Below, in pieces: positions 46,068-53,973 of a DNA stretch of 64,000 nucleotides. Source of the stretch: Casimicrobiaceae bacterium (GTDB lineage Bacteria > Pseudomonadota > Gammaproteobacteria > Burkholderiales > Casimicrobiaceae). Every line of letters starts with the position of its first letter. The stretch's first letter is position 1. The notes under the pieces were generated by a model. It did not search any database and was not told the DNA's origin. It saw nothing but the letters and a program-made list of their open reading frames with translations. The stretch covers positions 226,021-290,020 of the forward strand of contig JAPKHK010000005.1 in NCBI GenBank assembly GCA_026646885.1, written 5' to 3'. A program made the position numbers and the translations under genes.

Positions 46068-47465
46068 ATGGTAAGCGCTTTTCCGCAGACGCCGCAGATG
46101 CCTGCTCGCGGGGACGTGCTTCCGGTGTCCCTACTGGTCAGTTCCGCACGGCTGTTGCTGGAACAACATCTCCCCAACAACTGGGTGAGCGGCGAAATCT
46201 CCAACTTCACGCGGGCGGCCTCGGGACACTGCTACTTCTTGCTCAAAGATGAGCGTGCCCAAGTCCGCTGCGTATTGTTCCGGCACCGCGCGCAGGGTCT
46301 GACCTTCAAGCTGGCGGACGGCCAGCACATCGAAGTGAAGGCCGTGGCGACCATCTATGAAGCACGCGGCGAATTCCAGCTCAGTATCGAGGCCTTGCGC
46401 CTGGCTGGCGTGGGCAGCCTCTACGAAGCTTTTGCCCGCCTCAAAGCCCAGCTCGAAGCGCAGGGCTGGTTCGCGGCGGAACGCAAAAGACCGCTGCCCG
46501 CTTATCCCCGCGCCATCGGGGTGGTGACCTCCCCCGCTGCGGCGGCTTTGCGCGACATTCTGAGCACCTTGCGCCGACGTTATCCCGCCGCCGAGGTAAT
46601 GCTCTATCCCACCGCGGTTCAAGGTGCCGGCGCCGCCGCGACGATCGCCGCGGCGCTGGACCTGGCCAATGCGCGCGCCGAGTGCGACCTGCTCATCCTC
46701 GCCCGGGGCGGCGGCAGCATCGAAGACCTCTGGGCCTTCAATGAAGAACCCGTCGCCGCGGCGATCTTTCGCTCCGCGCTGCCGGTGGTGAGCGGCGTGG
46801 GCCACGAAACCGATTTCACCATCGCCGATTTCGTTGCCGACGTTCGCGCCCCCACACCCACCGCTGCGGCCATGCTGGCCACTCCCGACGGCGAGGCGCT
46901 GCGGCATCGCTGTGGCGTGCTCACCGCCCGCCTCACCCGCGCCGGGCAGCACAGCATCGAAACGCGCATGCTCGCCCTGGATCATCTGGCGCGCCGCCTC
47001 AAACATCCGGCCGCGGCGCTGGCGGCACAAAACGAACGCCTGCGCGAACTCGGGCAGCGACTCGCGCGCGCCTTTGCGCGCCAGGACGAACATCGGCAAT
47101 GGCGCTTGATCGATTTGGCCACCCGTTTGCGCCGCCGGCTCGCCGCGCCGCTGCCGCCCGCGCAGCAGCTGGCGGAACTGGCGCGCCGCTTGCCCTTGGC
47201 CGCCGCCAAACAAATCGACTACAACCGCCACCGCTTGGCGCAACTCGCCCGCGGCCTGGCCCTGCTCGACCCCCAGCAGGTGCTCGACCGCGGCTATGCC
47301 ATTGCCACCAACGCCCGCGGCGAAGTGCTACGCGACGCACGCCAAGCCACCCTGGGCGAAACGCTCGCCTTGCGGCTGGCACGCGGCCGCCTGCTCACCA
47401 CCGTGGCCGCCCCACCCGACGGCGCCACCCAAACCTCCGAGGAATCCTCATGCCCGAAGCCCTGA
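46068..47465 (+). CDS. xseA: Exodeoxyribonuclease VII large subunit
   Basis: 465-residue catalytic subunit of ExoVII, a single-strand-specific exonuclease. N-terminal OB-fold ([28 protein letters not shown]), then catalytic region with [68 protein letters not shown] and RAPTPTAAA, ending in the coiled-coil part and a DRGYAIATN motif. All conserved blocks are present. The ATG at 46068 lacks a clear ribosome binding site; 46098 (MPARGD) is an alternative. The end overlaps the thiolase by 16 bases. Confidence 0.94.
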   Translation: MVSAFPQTPQMPARGDVLPVSLLVSSARLLLEQHLPNNWVSGEISNFTRAASGHCYFLLKDERAQVRCVLFRHRAQGLTFKLADGQHIEVKAVATIYEARGEFQLSIEALRLAGVGSLYEAFARLKAQLEAQGWFAAERKRPLPAYPRAIGVVTSPAAAALRDILSTLRRRYPAAEVMLYPTAVQGAGAAATIAAALDLANARAECDLLILARGGGSIEDLWAFNEEPVAAAIFRSALPVVSGVGHETDFTIADFVADVRAPTPTAAAMLATPDGEALRHRCGVLTARLTRAGQHSIETRMLALDHLARRLKHPAAALAAQNERLRELGQRLARAFARQDEHRQWRLIDLATRLRRRLAAPLPPAQQLAELARRLPLAAAKQIDYNRHRLAQLARGLALLDPQQVLDRGYAIATNARGEVLRDARQATLGETLALRLARGRLLTTVAAPPDGATQTSEESSCPKP

Positions 47466-48622
47466 TCATCGACGCCCTGCGTACCCCTTTCGGCAAGCGC
47501 AACGGCGCCTTGCGCGACCTTCGTCCCGACAGCCTCTTGGCCCATACCTTGCAAGGCCTGGTGCAACGCGTTGCGCTCGACCCCAAAGCAATCGACGACG
47601 TGATTTGCGGCACCGTTACCCAAGCGGGAGAACAAGGGGCCAATGTCGGGCGCCTGGCCGTGCTGCTTTCCGGCTTTCCGGTCACCGTGCCGGCGGTGAG
47701 CTTGAATCGCATGTGCGGCTCTTCGCAACAGGCCGTACATTTCGCCGCCCAAGCGATCGCCGCGGGTGATGCGCGTTGCGTCCTCGCGTGCGGCGTGGAA
47801 AGCATGAGCCGAGTGCCTATGCTCTCCGATATCACCCCCGGCAAAGATTTCACCGGCTTTCACGTGCTGAACCCGGCGCTGTTCGAGCGCCACGAGCTCG
47901 TGCACCAGGGCGAAAGCGCCGAACGCATCGCCGATCGCTGGGGCATACGGCGCGAAGAAGTCGATGCCTTCGCCGTCGAAAGTCACCGTCGTGCCGCCGC
48001 CGCTTCAGCCGCGGGTATCGAACGCGAACTGCTGCCCACGCCGGGCGTCGATGGCGCCGGCGCGGCCCTCACCCTGACGCGTGACGAAGGGGTGCGCAGC
48101 CCCGTGGACCCGGCCAAACTTGCCGCCTTGGCGACACCGTTTCGCGCCCCTGGACAAGGCATCGTCACCGCCGGCAATGCCAGCCAGATTTCCGACGGCG
48201 CGTCGGCGGTGCTGGTGGCCGAAGCCCAATTCGCTCGCGCGCAGGGCTGGCGCCCGAAAGCGCGCTTTCGGGCGCGGGTGGTGGTGGGCGACGACCCGAC
48301 CCTGCAATTGATGGCCGTGGTGCCCGCCACGCGCCTGGCGCTGGAGCGCGCCGGTGTTTCCATGGGGGACATCGATTGGTTCGAAGTCAACGAAGCCTTC
48401 GCCACCGTGGTCATCGCCTGGCAGCGCGAACTCTCCGCCGACCCCGCCAAGGTGAACCCCTGGGGCGGCGCCATCGCCCACGGCCACCCCTTGGGCGCCA
48501 CCGGCGGCGGGCTTATGGCCAAAATGCTCTGCGGCCTCGAAGCCACCGGCGGCAGCCTCGGCCTGCAAGTGATGTGCATCGGCCATGGCATGGCCACGGC
48601 GACGGTGGTGGAGAGGATTTGA
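47450..48622 (+). CDS. Acetyl-CoA acyltransferase (thiolase)
   Basis: 390-residue thiolase. ATG 47450 follows GAGGAATCCTC and lies inside the xseA end. Active sites: nucleophile Cys in [10 protein letters not shown] (about residue 86), His in [15 protein letters not shown] and second Cys in [11 protein letters not shown]. It cleaves 3-oxoacyl-CoA or forms acetoacetyl-CoA; sequence resembles general FadA/steroid-type thiolases more than 3-oxoadipyl-CoA thiolase. It could serve the last step of benzoate breakdown (3-oxoadipyl-CoA to succinyl-CoA and acetyl-CoA), but it is 5 kb from the box unit and linked to xseA instead. Confidence 0.92.
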   Translation: MPEALIIDALRTPFGKRNGALRDLRPDSLLAHTLQGLVQRVALDPKAIDDVICGTVTQAGEQGANVGRLAVLLSGFPVTVPAVSLNRMCGSSQQAVHFAAQAIAAGDARCVLACGVESMSRVPMLSDITPGKDFTGFHVLNPALFERHELVHQGESAERIADRWGIRREEVDAFAVESHRRAAAASAAGIERELLPTPGVDGAGAALTLTRDEGVRSPVDPAKLAALATPFRAPGQGIVTAGNASQISDGASAVLVAEAQFARAQGWRPKARFRARVVVGDDPTLQLMAVVPATRLALERAGVSMGDIDWFEVNEAFATVVIAWQRELSADPAKVNPWGGAIAHGHPLGATGGGLMAKMLCGLEATGGSLGLQVMCIGHGMATATVVERI

Positions 48623-48656
48623 GCGGCGGGGCAAGGATCCACTTGACTGCATCAAC

Positions 48657-49577
48657 CTAGCGCCCCAGAAACGCCCTCACATCCCGTGCCGTTTCCTGCG
48701 GAGCTTCCTCCATCGGCACGTGGCCCAGCCCAGGATAGAGGATGAGTTTGGCGCCAGCGATGCGCCGCGCGAATTCGTGGCCATATTTGGGCAAGATCCA
48801 AGTGTCCTTTTCGCCCCACAGAATGAGCGTGGGCAGCTTGAGTTCGGCGAGCCGCGGCAGCGCCTCGTAGGTGTCGAGGTGGCTCATGCGATAGGCGGTC
48901 GCGCGGCGATTGCCTTCGCGAAGGCCGAGATCGAAATAGCGGTCGATGAGCGCTTCGCTCACTTTGCTGGCGTCGCCATAAACGTCGCGCAGGCTTTGCG
49001 CGACGATCCAGCGCGGCGTGAACACGGTCAGTAGCCCGTTGAGGCCCGGCACGCTGTAGGCACGGAAAGCAAAGGGCAGCGGCTCTTGCGGCGGGATGCC
49101 GCGGGCGTCGAGGAGTACGAGTTTCTCGACCTTCTGCGCAAATGCCAGCGCATAGTTCCAGGCGATGCCGCCGCCCATGGAATTGCCGACGATCACGAAG
49201 CGGTCCACCCCCAGCTTTTGCACGAAATGATCGACAAACCGCGCCGCCTCGGCCCAGTGGTACCGGTTCTCGGGGTGCGGTCCGGTCAGGCCATGGCCAG
49301 GCAGGTCGAGGCGAATGAGCCGATAGTTCGACTGGAGTTCCTGCACCCAGCCGTCCCAGGTATGGAGCGAGGCGTTGGAACCGTGCAATAAGAGCAAGAC
49401 CGGCCCGCTGCCCTCATCGCGATAGTGCACCTCCATGCCATCCACGGCGACGAAGCGCGAGGCTTCGTTGGCATACAGGGGTGTGAGTTCGGCGAGGGTT
49501 TTGTCGCGATGAAAGCCGCAACCTGCCAGTAGCGAGATGGCCAGAAGAATAAACAATGCTTGGGCAGCGCGAATCAT
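48657..49577 (-). CDS. Alpha/beta hydrolase lipoprotein
   Basis: 306 residues from ATG 49577 (MIRAAQALFILLAISLLAGC), with GGAG nine bases upstream; an ATG at 49592 has none. The lipobox LLAGC puts Cys 20 as the lipid-attached residue, so the enzyme is membrane-anchored in the periplasm. Hydrolase motifs: LLLLHGSNASLHTWDGW (oxyanion), LDLPGHGLTG, nucleophile VGNSMGGGIAWN (Ser), LILWGEKDTWI (Asp) and PGLGHVPMEE (His). Substrate unknown; MhpC/epoxide-hydrolase-like. It converges with the thiolase, 34 bases away. Confidence 0.88.
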   Translation of the reverse strand: MIRAAQALFILLAISLLAGCGFHRDKTLAELTPLYANEASRFVAVDGMEVHYRDEGSGPVLLLLHGSNASLHTWDGWVQELQSNYRLIRLDLPGHGLTGPHPENRYHWAEAARFVDHFVQKLGVDRFVIVGNSMGGGIAWNYALAFAQKVEKLVLLDARGIPPQEPLPFAFRAYSVPGLNGLLTVFTPRWIVAQSLRDVYGDASKVSEALIDRYFDLGLREGNRRATAYRMSHLDTYEALPRLAELKLPTLILWGEKDTWILPKYGHEFARRIAGAKLILYPGLGHVPMEEAPQETARDVRAFLGR

Positions 49578-49636
49578 CGTCGGCAACTCCATCGAATGTG
49601 TCGATGCCGCAAATTAACGCAGGATTCGCGGCAGTG

Positions 49637-50067
49637 CTAGAACTTTCCCGGCAGTCGCCGGACTTTTTGCGCCAGCAGGGCTGCACGCGTGGTCGGCTCG
49701 ACCCGACGACGAAAAACATTGGCACCGAGCCCCGTCCGGCGTTGGAACACGCGAAGGAAATCGCGGTCACCCAAATAGCCCAAAACCTGAGCGAATTCGG
49801 CGACGCTGGCGCGCGGGTTGCGCAGATGATGGCCAGAGAATTCGCACGAGATCCTGGCCCAACCTCTGCGCCGCATTGAGCAAGGCGCGAATGCCAGCAG
49901 CGAAAATGCTGGGTGTTGGTTCCGCAGGCATAGCGGCGAGTCTCGAGGCAGGCATGACCGAGAATCGAAGTGTCGGCAGGTAGTCCCCGCGCTCGCCCCA
50001 CAAGAGATCAATCGATCGAACGACGGCTGTCGCCCAACCTTCGCCAGTTGACCTCGCGGCCTCGCTT
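49637..50067 (-). pseudogene. Remnant of an AraC-type regulator
   Basis: The last about 55 codons of a minus-strand frame ending at 49637 read ASVAEFAQVLGYLGDRDF followed by LRVFQRRTGLGANVFRRRV. This is the second helix-turn-helix of AraC proteins (normally SVAEIAxLLGYSxxSAFxRAFxRWTGxxPxxYR). Upstream the frame loses protein character and a neighbouring frame takes over (LLNAAQRLGQDLVRIL), consistent with frameshifts and loss of most of the gene. No start or full ligand domain can be drawn, so I call it a decayed gene. Confidence 0.5.
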
Positions 50068-51168
50068 CTAGGCCGAGCTTCCCGGGATCTTGGGCGTGGA
50101 ACACACCACGTCGGCATTCTGCCCGCGATGACGCAGGGCGTGGTCGATCAGCACCAGCGCCAGCATCGCCTCGGCCACCGGCACCGCGCGTATGCCCACG
50201 CAGGGGTCGTGCCGGCCGTGGGTTTCGATAGTGGTGGCGTGGCCTTGGGCGTCGATGGTCCGCCGTGGCAAACGAATACTGGAAGTGGGTTTCACCGCCA
50301 GACTCACGCTGACATCTTGCCCGGTGGTAATGCCGCCCAAGGTACCGCCGGCGTTGTTGGAAAGAAAACCCTGCGGCGTCAGCTCATCGCTGTGTTCGCT
50401 GCCCTTTTGGGTGACGCAAGCGAAACCCGCGCCGATTTCTACCCCTTTCACGGCGTTGATGCCCATCATGGCGTAGGCGAGGTCCGCGTCGATGCGGTCA
50501 TACACCGGTTCGCCCCAGCCCACGGGCACGCCGCGCGCCACCACATTCACTCGCGCACCCACCGAATCGCCGGATTTGCGCAAAGCGTCCAGGTAGTCTT
50601 CGAGTTCGGCCACCCTGCCGAGATTGGCGACGAAGAAGGGGTTCTGGTACACCACATCCCAACTCTCGAAGGGCACCACGATCGGCCCCAGTTGCGCGAG
50701 CCAGCCGTGAATACTGATGCCGAAACGCTCTTTCAGCCACTTCTTGGCGATGGCTCCAGCCGCCACGCGCACCGCGGTTTCGCGCGCCGAGGCGCGGCCG
50801 CCGCCGCGAAAATCGCGAAAGCCGTATTTCTGGGTGTAGGTGTAGTCGGCATGCCCCGGCCGAAAACTCGCGGCGATGTTGCCGTAATCCTTGCTCCTCT
50901 GATCCTGATTGCGGATGAGGAGCGCAATCGAAGTGCCGGTGGTCTTGCCTTCGAACACTCCGGAGAGGATTTCCACGGTGTCGGGCTCTCGCCGCTGCGT
51001 CACGTGGCGCGACGTGCCGGGCTTGCGCCGATCGAGATCGACCTGGATATCGGCTTCGCAGAGCGCCAACCCCGGCGGGCAGCCGTCGACCACGCAGCCG
51101 ATGGCCGGGCCGTGTGATTCACCAAAGGACGTGACGCAGAAGCTTTTGCCGAGCGTGTTGCCGGACAT
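50068..51168 (-). CDS. aroC: Chorismate synthase
   Basis: 366-residue FMN-dependent enzyme making chorismate from EPSP, the last common step of aromatic amino acid synthesis. Start ATG 51168 ([20 protein letters not shown]), where homology begins. Signature blocks: [64 protein letters not shown] and [18 protein letters not shown]. Full length. It is downstream of a 325-base gap and upstream of the AraC remnant. Confidence 0.96.
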   Translation of the reverse strand: MSGNTLGKSFCVTSFGESHGPAIGCVVDGCPPGLALCEADIQVDLDRRKPGTSRHVTQRREPDTVEILSGVFEGKTTGTSIALLIRNQDQRSKDYGNIAASFRPGHADYTYTQKYGFRDFRGGGRASARETAVRVAAGAIAKKWLKERFGISIHGWLAQLGPIVVPFESWDVVYQNPFFVANLGRVAELEDYLDALRKSGDSVGARVNVVARGVPVGWGEPVYDRIDADLAYAMMGINAVKGVEIGAGFACVTQKGSEHSDELTPQGFLSNNAGGTLGGITTGQDVSVSLAVKPTSSIRLPRRTIDAQGHATTIETHGRHDPCVGIRAVPVAEAMLALVLIDHALRHRGQNADVVCSTPKIPGSSA

Positions 51169-51493
51169 AAGATTTGAGTGGGGAAAACGATAGCGCACAG
51201 TGTAACACCCGCCTCGCGGCACGGGCGCGCGGCGGCGGCGCCAACGGTGTCCTCGCTTGGGCTTTGCGGGCGCTTCGGCCCAGAACTCCTGAGATGAAGC
51301 CAACCCTGCAGCCATGCTCCAAACGGCTGCGCCTGTTGTCATCACACGCTCTGCTTTACAAGTGACTCCGCGGCGCCCAAACTCTCCCTGCGGCGTCGCT
51401 CGGGCGCACCCTTTCAAGCAACAACATAGCAGAGCCTGACTCCCCGAATGCCGCCGGCGTCCCATGTCGAGTGTCCACCTTCAGGAGGTCGTC
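51169..51493. other. Divergent gap between aroC and the beta-helix gene
   Basis: 325 bases with no credible gene, terminator or strong promoter. It must contain the divergent promoters of aroC and the secreted beta-helix protein. The only clear signal is the ribosome binding site TCAGGAGGTCG before 51494. Confidence 0.5.
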
Positions 51494-52501
51494 ATGCATC
51501 GAATCGCTTCGCGTTCTCTCGTGTCTTTATTCTTCGTTCTTTTTGCTATGCCCGCTCTAGCGGTGCAACGCACTTTTGTCGCCACCTCGGGCAGTGATGC
51601 GAACACCGCATCCAACTGCGCCAGCACCACCCCCTGCCGCGGCTTCGGCGCTGCGCTCACGGTGACCGATGCCGGCGGGGAGATCATCGTGCTGAGCTCC
51701 GGGGGCTACGGGTCGGTCACCATCGATAGGTCGGTCTCGCTCGTTGCCCCGGAGGGCTTATACGCCGGCATTTCGGTGTTCTCGGGTAATGGCGTCACCA
51801 TTGCCACCGCGGGAGTCAACGTGGTTCTACGCGGCCTGAGCATCAACGGCATGGGTGGCAGCAAAGGGGTGGAAATGACCGCCGGAACGTCGCTTTTGGT
51901 CGAAGATTGCGTGATCGCCGATTTTAGTGGCAGCTCCCAGCCGGGCGTATATGTCGCCACGCCCGCCGCCGTGCGCGTCGTCAACTCCCTCTTCCGCAAC
52001 AACGGAATCGGCGATGTCGTGTCCAGCGGTGCAACAGCAAGCATTATGGACTCGAAGTTTCTCGGGGGCTGGTACGGGGTCTGGGTAACCGACTTCTTTG
52101 GCGGCAGCTCGGTCACTACGAGAGCCACAGTGGGTCGATCGGTCGCCGCGGATGCCGCGAACGGCTTTTACGCCACCAGCCATTACTCGGGCAATACCAG
52201 CCGCCTTCATGTCAACGATTCCTTGGTTTCTGGAATGGGCAGCATGGCCATCGAGAGTTCAACCCAGGGTGCGGGGACAGTGGAAGTCAGCGTCACCAAC
52301 AGCCGAATCGAAGAAAACAACATCGGGCTTTACACCTTCGGCGCCGCCGCGAAGCTGATCGCCAGCGGCAATACCGTGATCCGGAACGGCTATGGCCTTT
52401 ACCAGGGCAGTACTTCGGTGTTCGAAACCACCAGTGACAACGTCGTGCGCGATAACTCCACCAATTTGTTTGGCTCGACGACATCATTCGCGAAGATGTA
52501 G
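51494..52501 (+). CDS. Secreted right-handed parallel beta-helix protein
   Basis: 335 residues from ATG 51494, with a perfect AGGAGG seven bases upstream. Signal peptide MHRIASRSLVSLFFVLFAMP to about ALA. The mature part has a RTFVATSGSDANTASNCAST start with a Cys pair (C45-C52 area) and then repeated short beta-strand rungs (VEDCVIADFSGSSQPGVYV, VVNSLFRNNGIGDVVSSG, VTNSRIEENNIGLYT, ASGNTVIRNGYGLYQ), as in pectate-lyase-like parallel beta-helices. No catalytic motif was found. This style of protein is common as multi-copy families in betaproteobacteria; adhesion or polysaccharide binding is possible. G+C seems lower and Ser/Thr higher than in neighbours. Confidence 0.85.
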   Translation: MHRIASRSLVSLFFVLFAMPALAVQRTFVATSGSDANTASNCASTTPCRGFGAALTVTDAGGEIIVLSSGGYGSVTIDRSVSLVAPEGLYAGISVFSGNGVTIATAGVNVVLRGLSINGMGGSKGVEMTAGTSLLVEDCVIADFSGSSQPGVYVATPAAVRVVNSLFRNNGIGDVVSSGATASIMDSKFLGGWYGVWVTDFFGGSSVTTRATVGRSVAADAANGFYATSHYSGNTSRLHVNDSLVSGMGSMAIESSTQGAGTVEVSVTNSRIEENNIGLYTFGAAAKLIASGNTVIRNGYGLYQGSTSVFETTSDNVVRDNSTNLFGSTTSFAKM

Positions 52502-52515
52502 ACGCTCTCTCGGCA

Positions 52516-52565
52516 GGCGGGAGGAAGCGCCAACGTCCGTCAGTCCCAAGCGGCGCCTTCCCGCC
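52516..52565. repeat. Imperfect inverted repeat between convergent genes
   Basis: GGCGGGAGGAAGCGCC and GGCGCCTTCCCGCC form an imperfect hairpin with a 20-base loop between the convergent beta-helix gene and the DUF3999 gene. No T run follows on either side; it might still stop transcription from both directions. Confidence 0.4.
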
Positions 52566-52632
52566 GCGGCATGGGGCGCGGCAAGTCTGTGCGACGGTGA
52601 TCGGCGGCAGGGCCGCCTTCACCGCTCCCGCG

Positions 52633-53973
52633 TCATTGACGCGACTGCCTCCCGGTCTCCCGCACCAAACCCCAGGCAATCCATGCCAGAAGGGCCACTC
52701 CAGCGACAAGCACGGCCCAGAGCATCCAACGCTTCCAGTCGATCGCCTCGGCTCGCCGTGCGTCGCCGCCGGCCACTTTGGCGTCGCCCAGCGTGGCCGC
52801 GGCAAACACTTGCTCGCGCTTTTTGTCCCAATCCGGCACCAGCGTAGCAATGGGTAGGGCGGCGCTTCCGGCCTTGCGCGCGCCGTAGGCCAAACGATAG
52901 GGCGCCTCCCCCTGGGCCAGGAAAACCAGCCGCGCCGGCAGCCAGCCGAGTTCCAAGACCGGCGCTTCGTTTACGTTCACGCGCGGGTCGATGCGTAAGA
53001 GCCATTGATTGTGCTGGCTGCGCGACACGGACAACTCCGGCGATTGCAGCATCAGGCCATCTTGCTCGACGCGGTAGAACACGCCGCGGACAAGGTTCGA
53101 CCAAACTTGATCCTCTTTGTCGCGCACCAGGATTTCGGCCGGAAGCATCACAGTGTTTCCGGCTAAGCCAAGGCGCAAACGGTCCACCGGCAGCGCTTCG
53201 GGCGCTTCATAAATGAACTCGCCGGCGGCATCGCCCTTTTTGAGGTAGCTTACCGCCTGCCAATGGCGCGGAGGCTCGGCTCTCGTGCTTGCCGCCTCCA
53301 CGACAATTTGGCTGGGCACGAAGCGCGCCTCGCCGGAAGGCCAAGTGAGACGCAAATATTTCACGCTGCGCGCCGGCCACTCCAAACGCTGGCGCGAGAG
53401 CGTTTGCCCTTGCCAAGTGCTACGCAAGACCGGCGCAGCCTGCGCCAGCGGCGACCAGAGCGCCAAGTCGTCGCTGGCCTCGACGTTCACCCGACCCTGG
53501 TAGATCGACGGCTCGGCCCAGTCGATTTCGATCGCGGCTATCGGTTCGGCAAATGCGCGCGCGTCGAATAGATAACCTTGCGCTTCGCTTGCGGTCGTCG
53601 AGCGCGCCGCGCCATCGATGCGTATGCGCGCCTGGCCCTGGGTGACATCGATAGACAAATTGCTCCGTGGTGCCAGAGCCCGGGCCGGCAGCGGAAAAAT
53701 GGGCAAGGACGCACGCTTGGGCTGCACCACTTCCCGCTCGCCTTCCGGCCGCCAAGCATGCGGCTGGGCCGCGCCTTTGGCATCGAAAACGCGCAGGTCG
53801 CCAAAGTCGCGCCGCGTGAATTGGCTCACCACCCCCGGCGTAAGGGTCAGCTCGAAATACGAGCCCGAGCCAGCGGTGCGCAGGGGCCGCTCATAGGCAA
53901 AATCTTCCGGCGCGAGACTGGCCGCGGCGACAAAACCGGGTGCCGCGGCCATGACGACGAGCCATCGTTTCAT
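52633..53973 (-). CDS. DUF3999 protein
   Basis: 446-residue exported protein. ATG 53973 (MKRWLVVMAAAPGFVAAASL) with GGGAGTGGAATC upstream, overlapping the DUF2339 stop by four bases (ATGA). Signal peptide, a large beta-rich periplasmic part with galactose-binding-like blocks (IAAIEIDWAEPSIYQGRV, VKYLRLTWPSGEARFV), and one C-terminal membrane helix near 418-438 (WMLWAVLVAGVALLAWIAW). DUF3999 genes regularly follow DUF2339 genes; the pair is probably an envelope complex of unknown function. Last gene of the five-gene leftward set. Confidence 0.85.
   Translation of the reverse strand: MKRWLVVMAAAPGFVAAASLAPEDFAYERPLRTAGSGSYFELTLTPGVVSQFTRRDFGDLRVFDAKGAAQPHAWRPEGEREVVQPKRASLPIFPLPARALAPRSNLSIDVTQGQARIRIDGAARSTTASEAQGYLFDARAFAEPIAAIEIDWAEPSIYQGRVNVEASDDLALWSPLAQAAPVLRSTWQGQTLSRQRLEWPARSVKYLRLTWPSGEARFVPSQIVVEAASTRAEPPRHWQAVSYLKKGDAAGEFIYEAPEALPVDRLRLGLAGNTVMLPAEILVRDKEDQVWSNLVRGVFYRVEQDGLMLQSPELSVSRSQHNQWLLRIDPRVNVNEAPVLELGWLPARLVFLAQGEAPYRLAYGARKAGSAALPIATLVPDWDKKREQVFAAATLGDAKVAGGDARRAEAIDWKRWMLWAVLVAGVALLAWIAWGLVRETGRQSRQ

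Noticed and set aside
47099..47449. Upstream extension of the thiolase to 47099
   Set aside because: That part lies within xseA in another frame and is Arg/Pro-rich with no thiolase similarity; ATG 47450 has a proper ribosome binding site.
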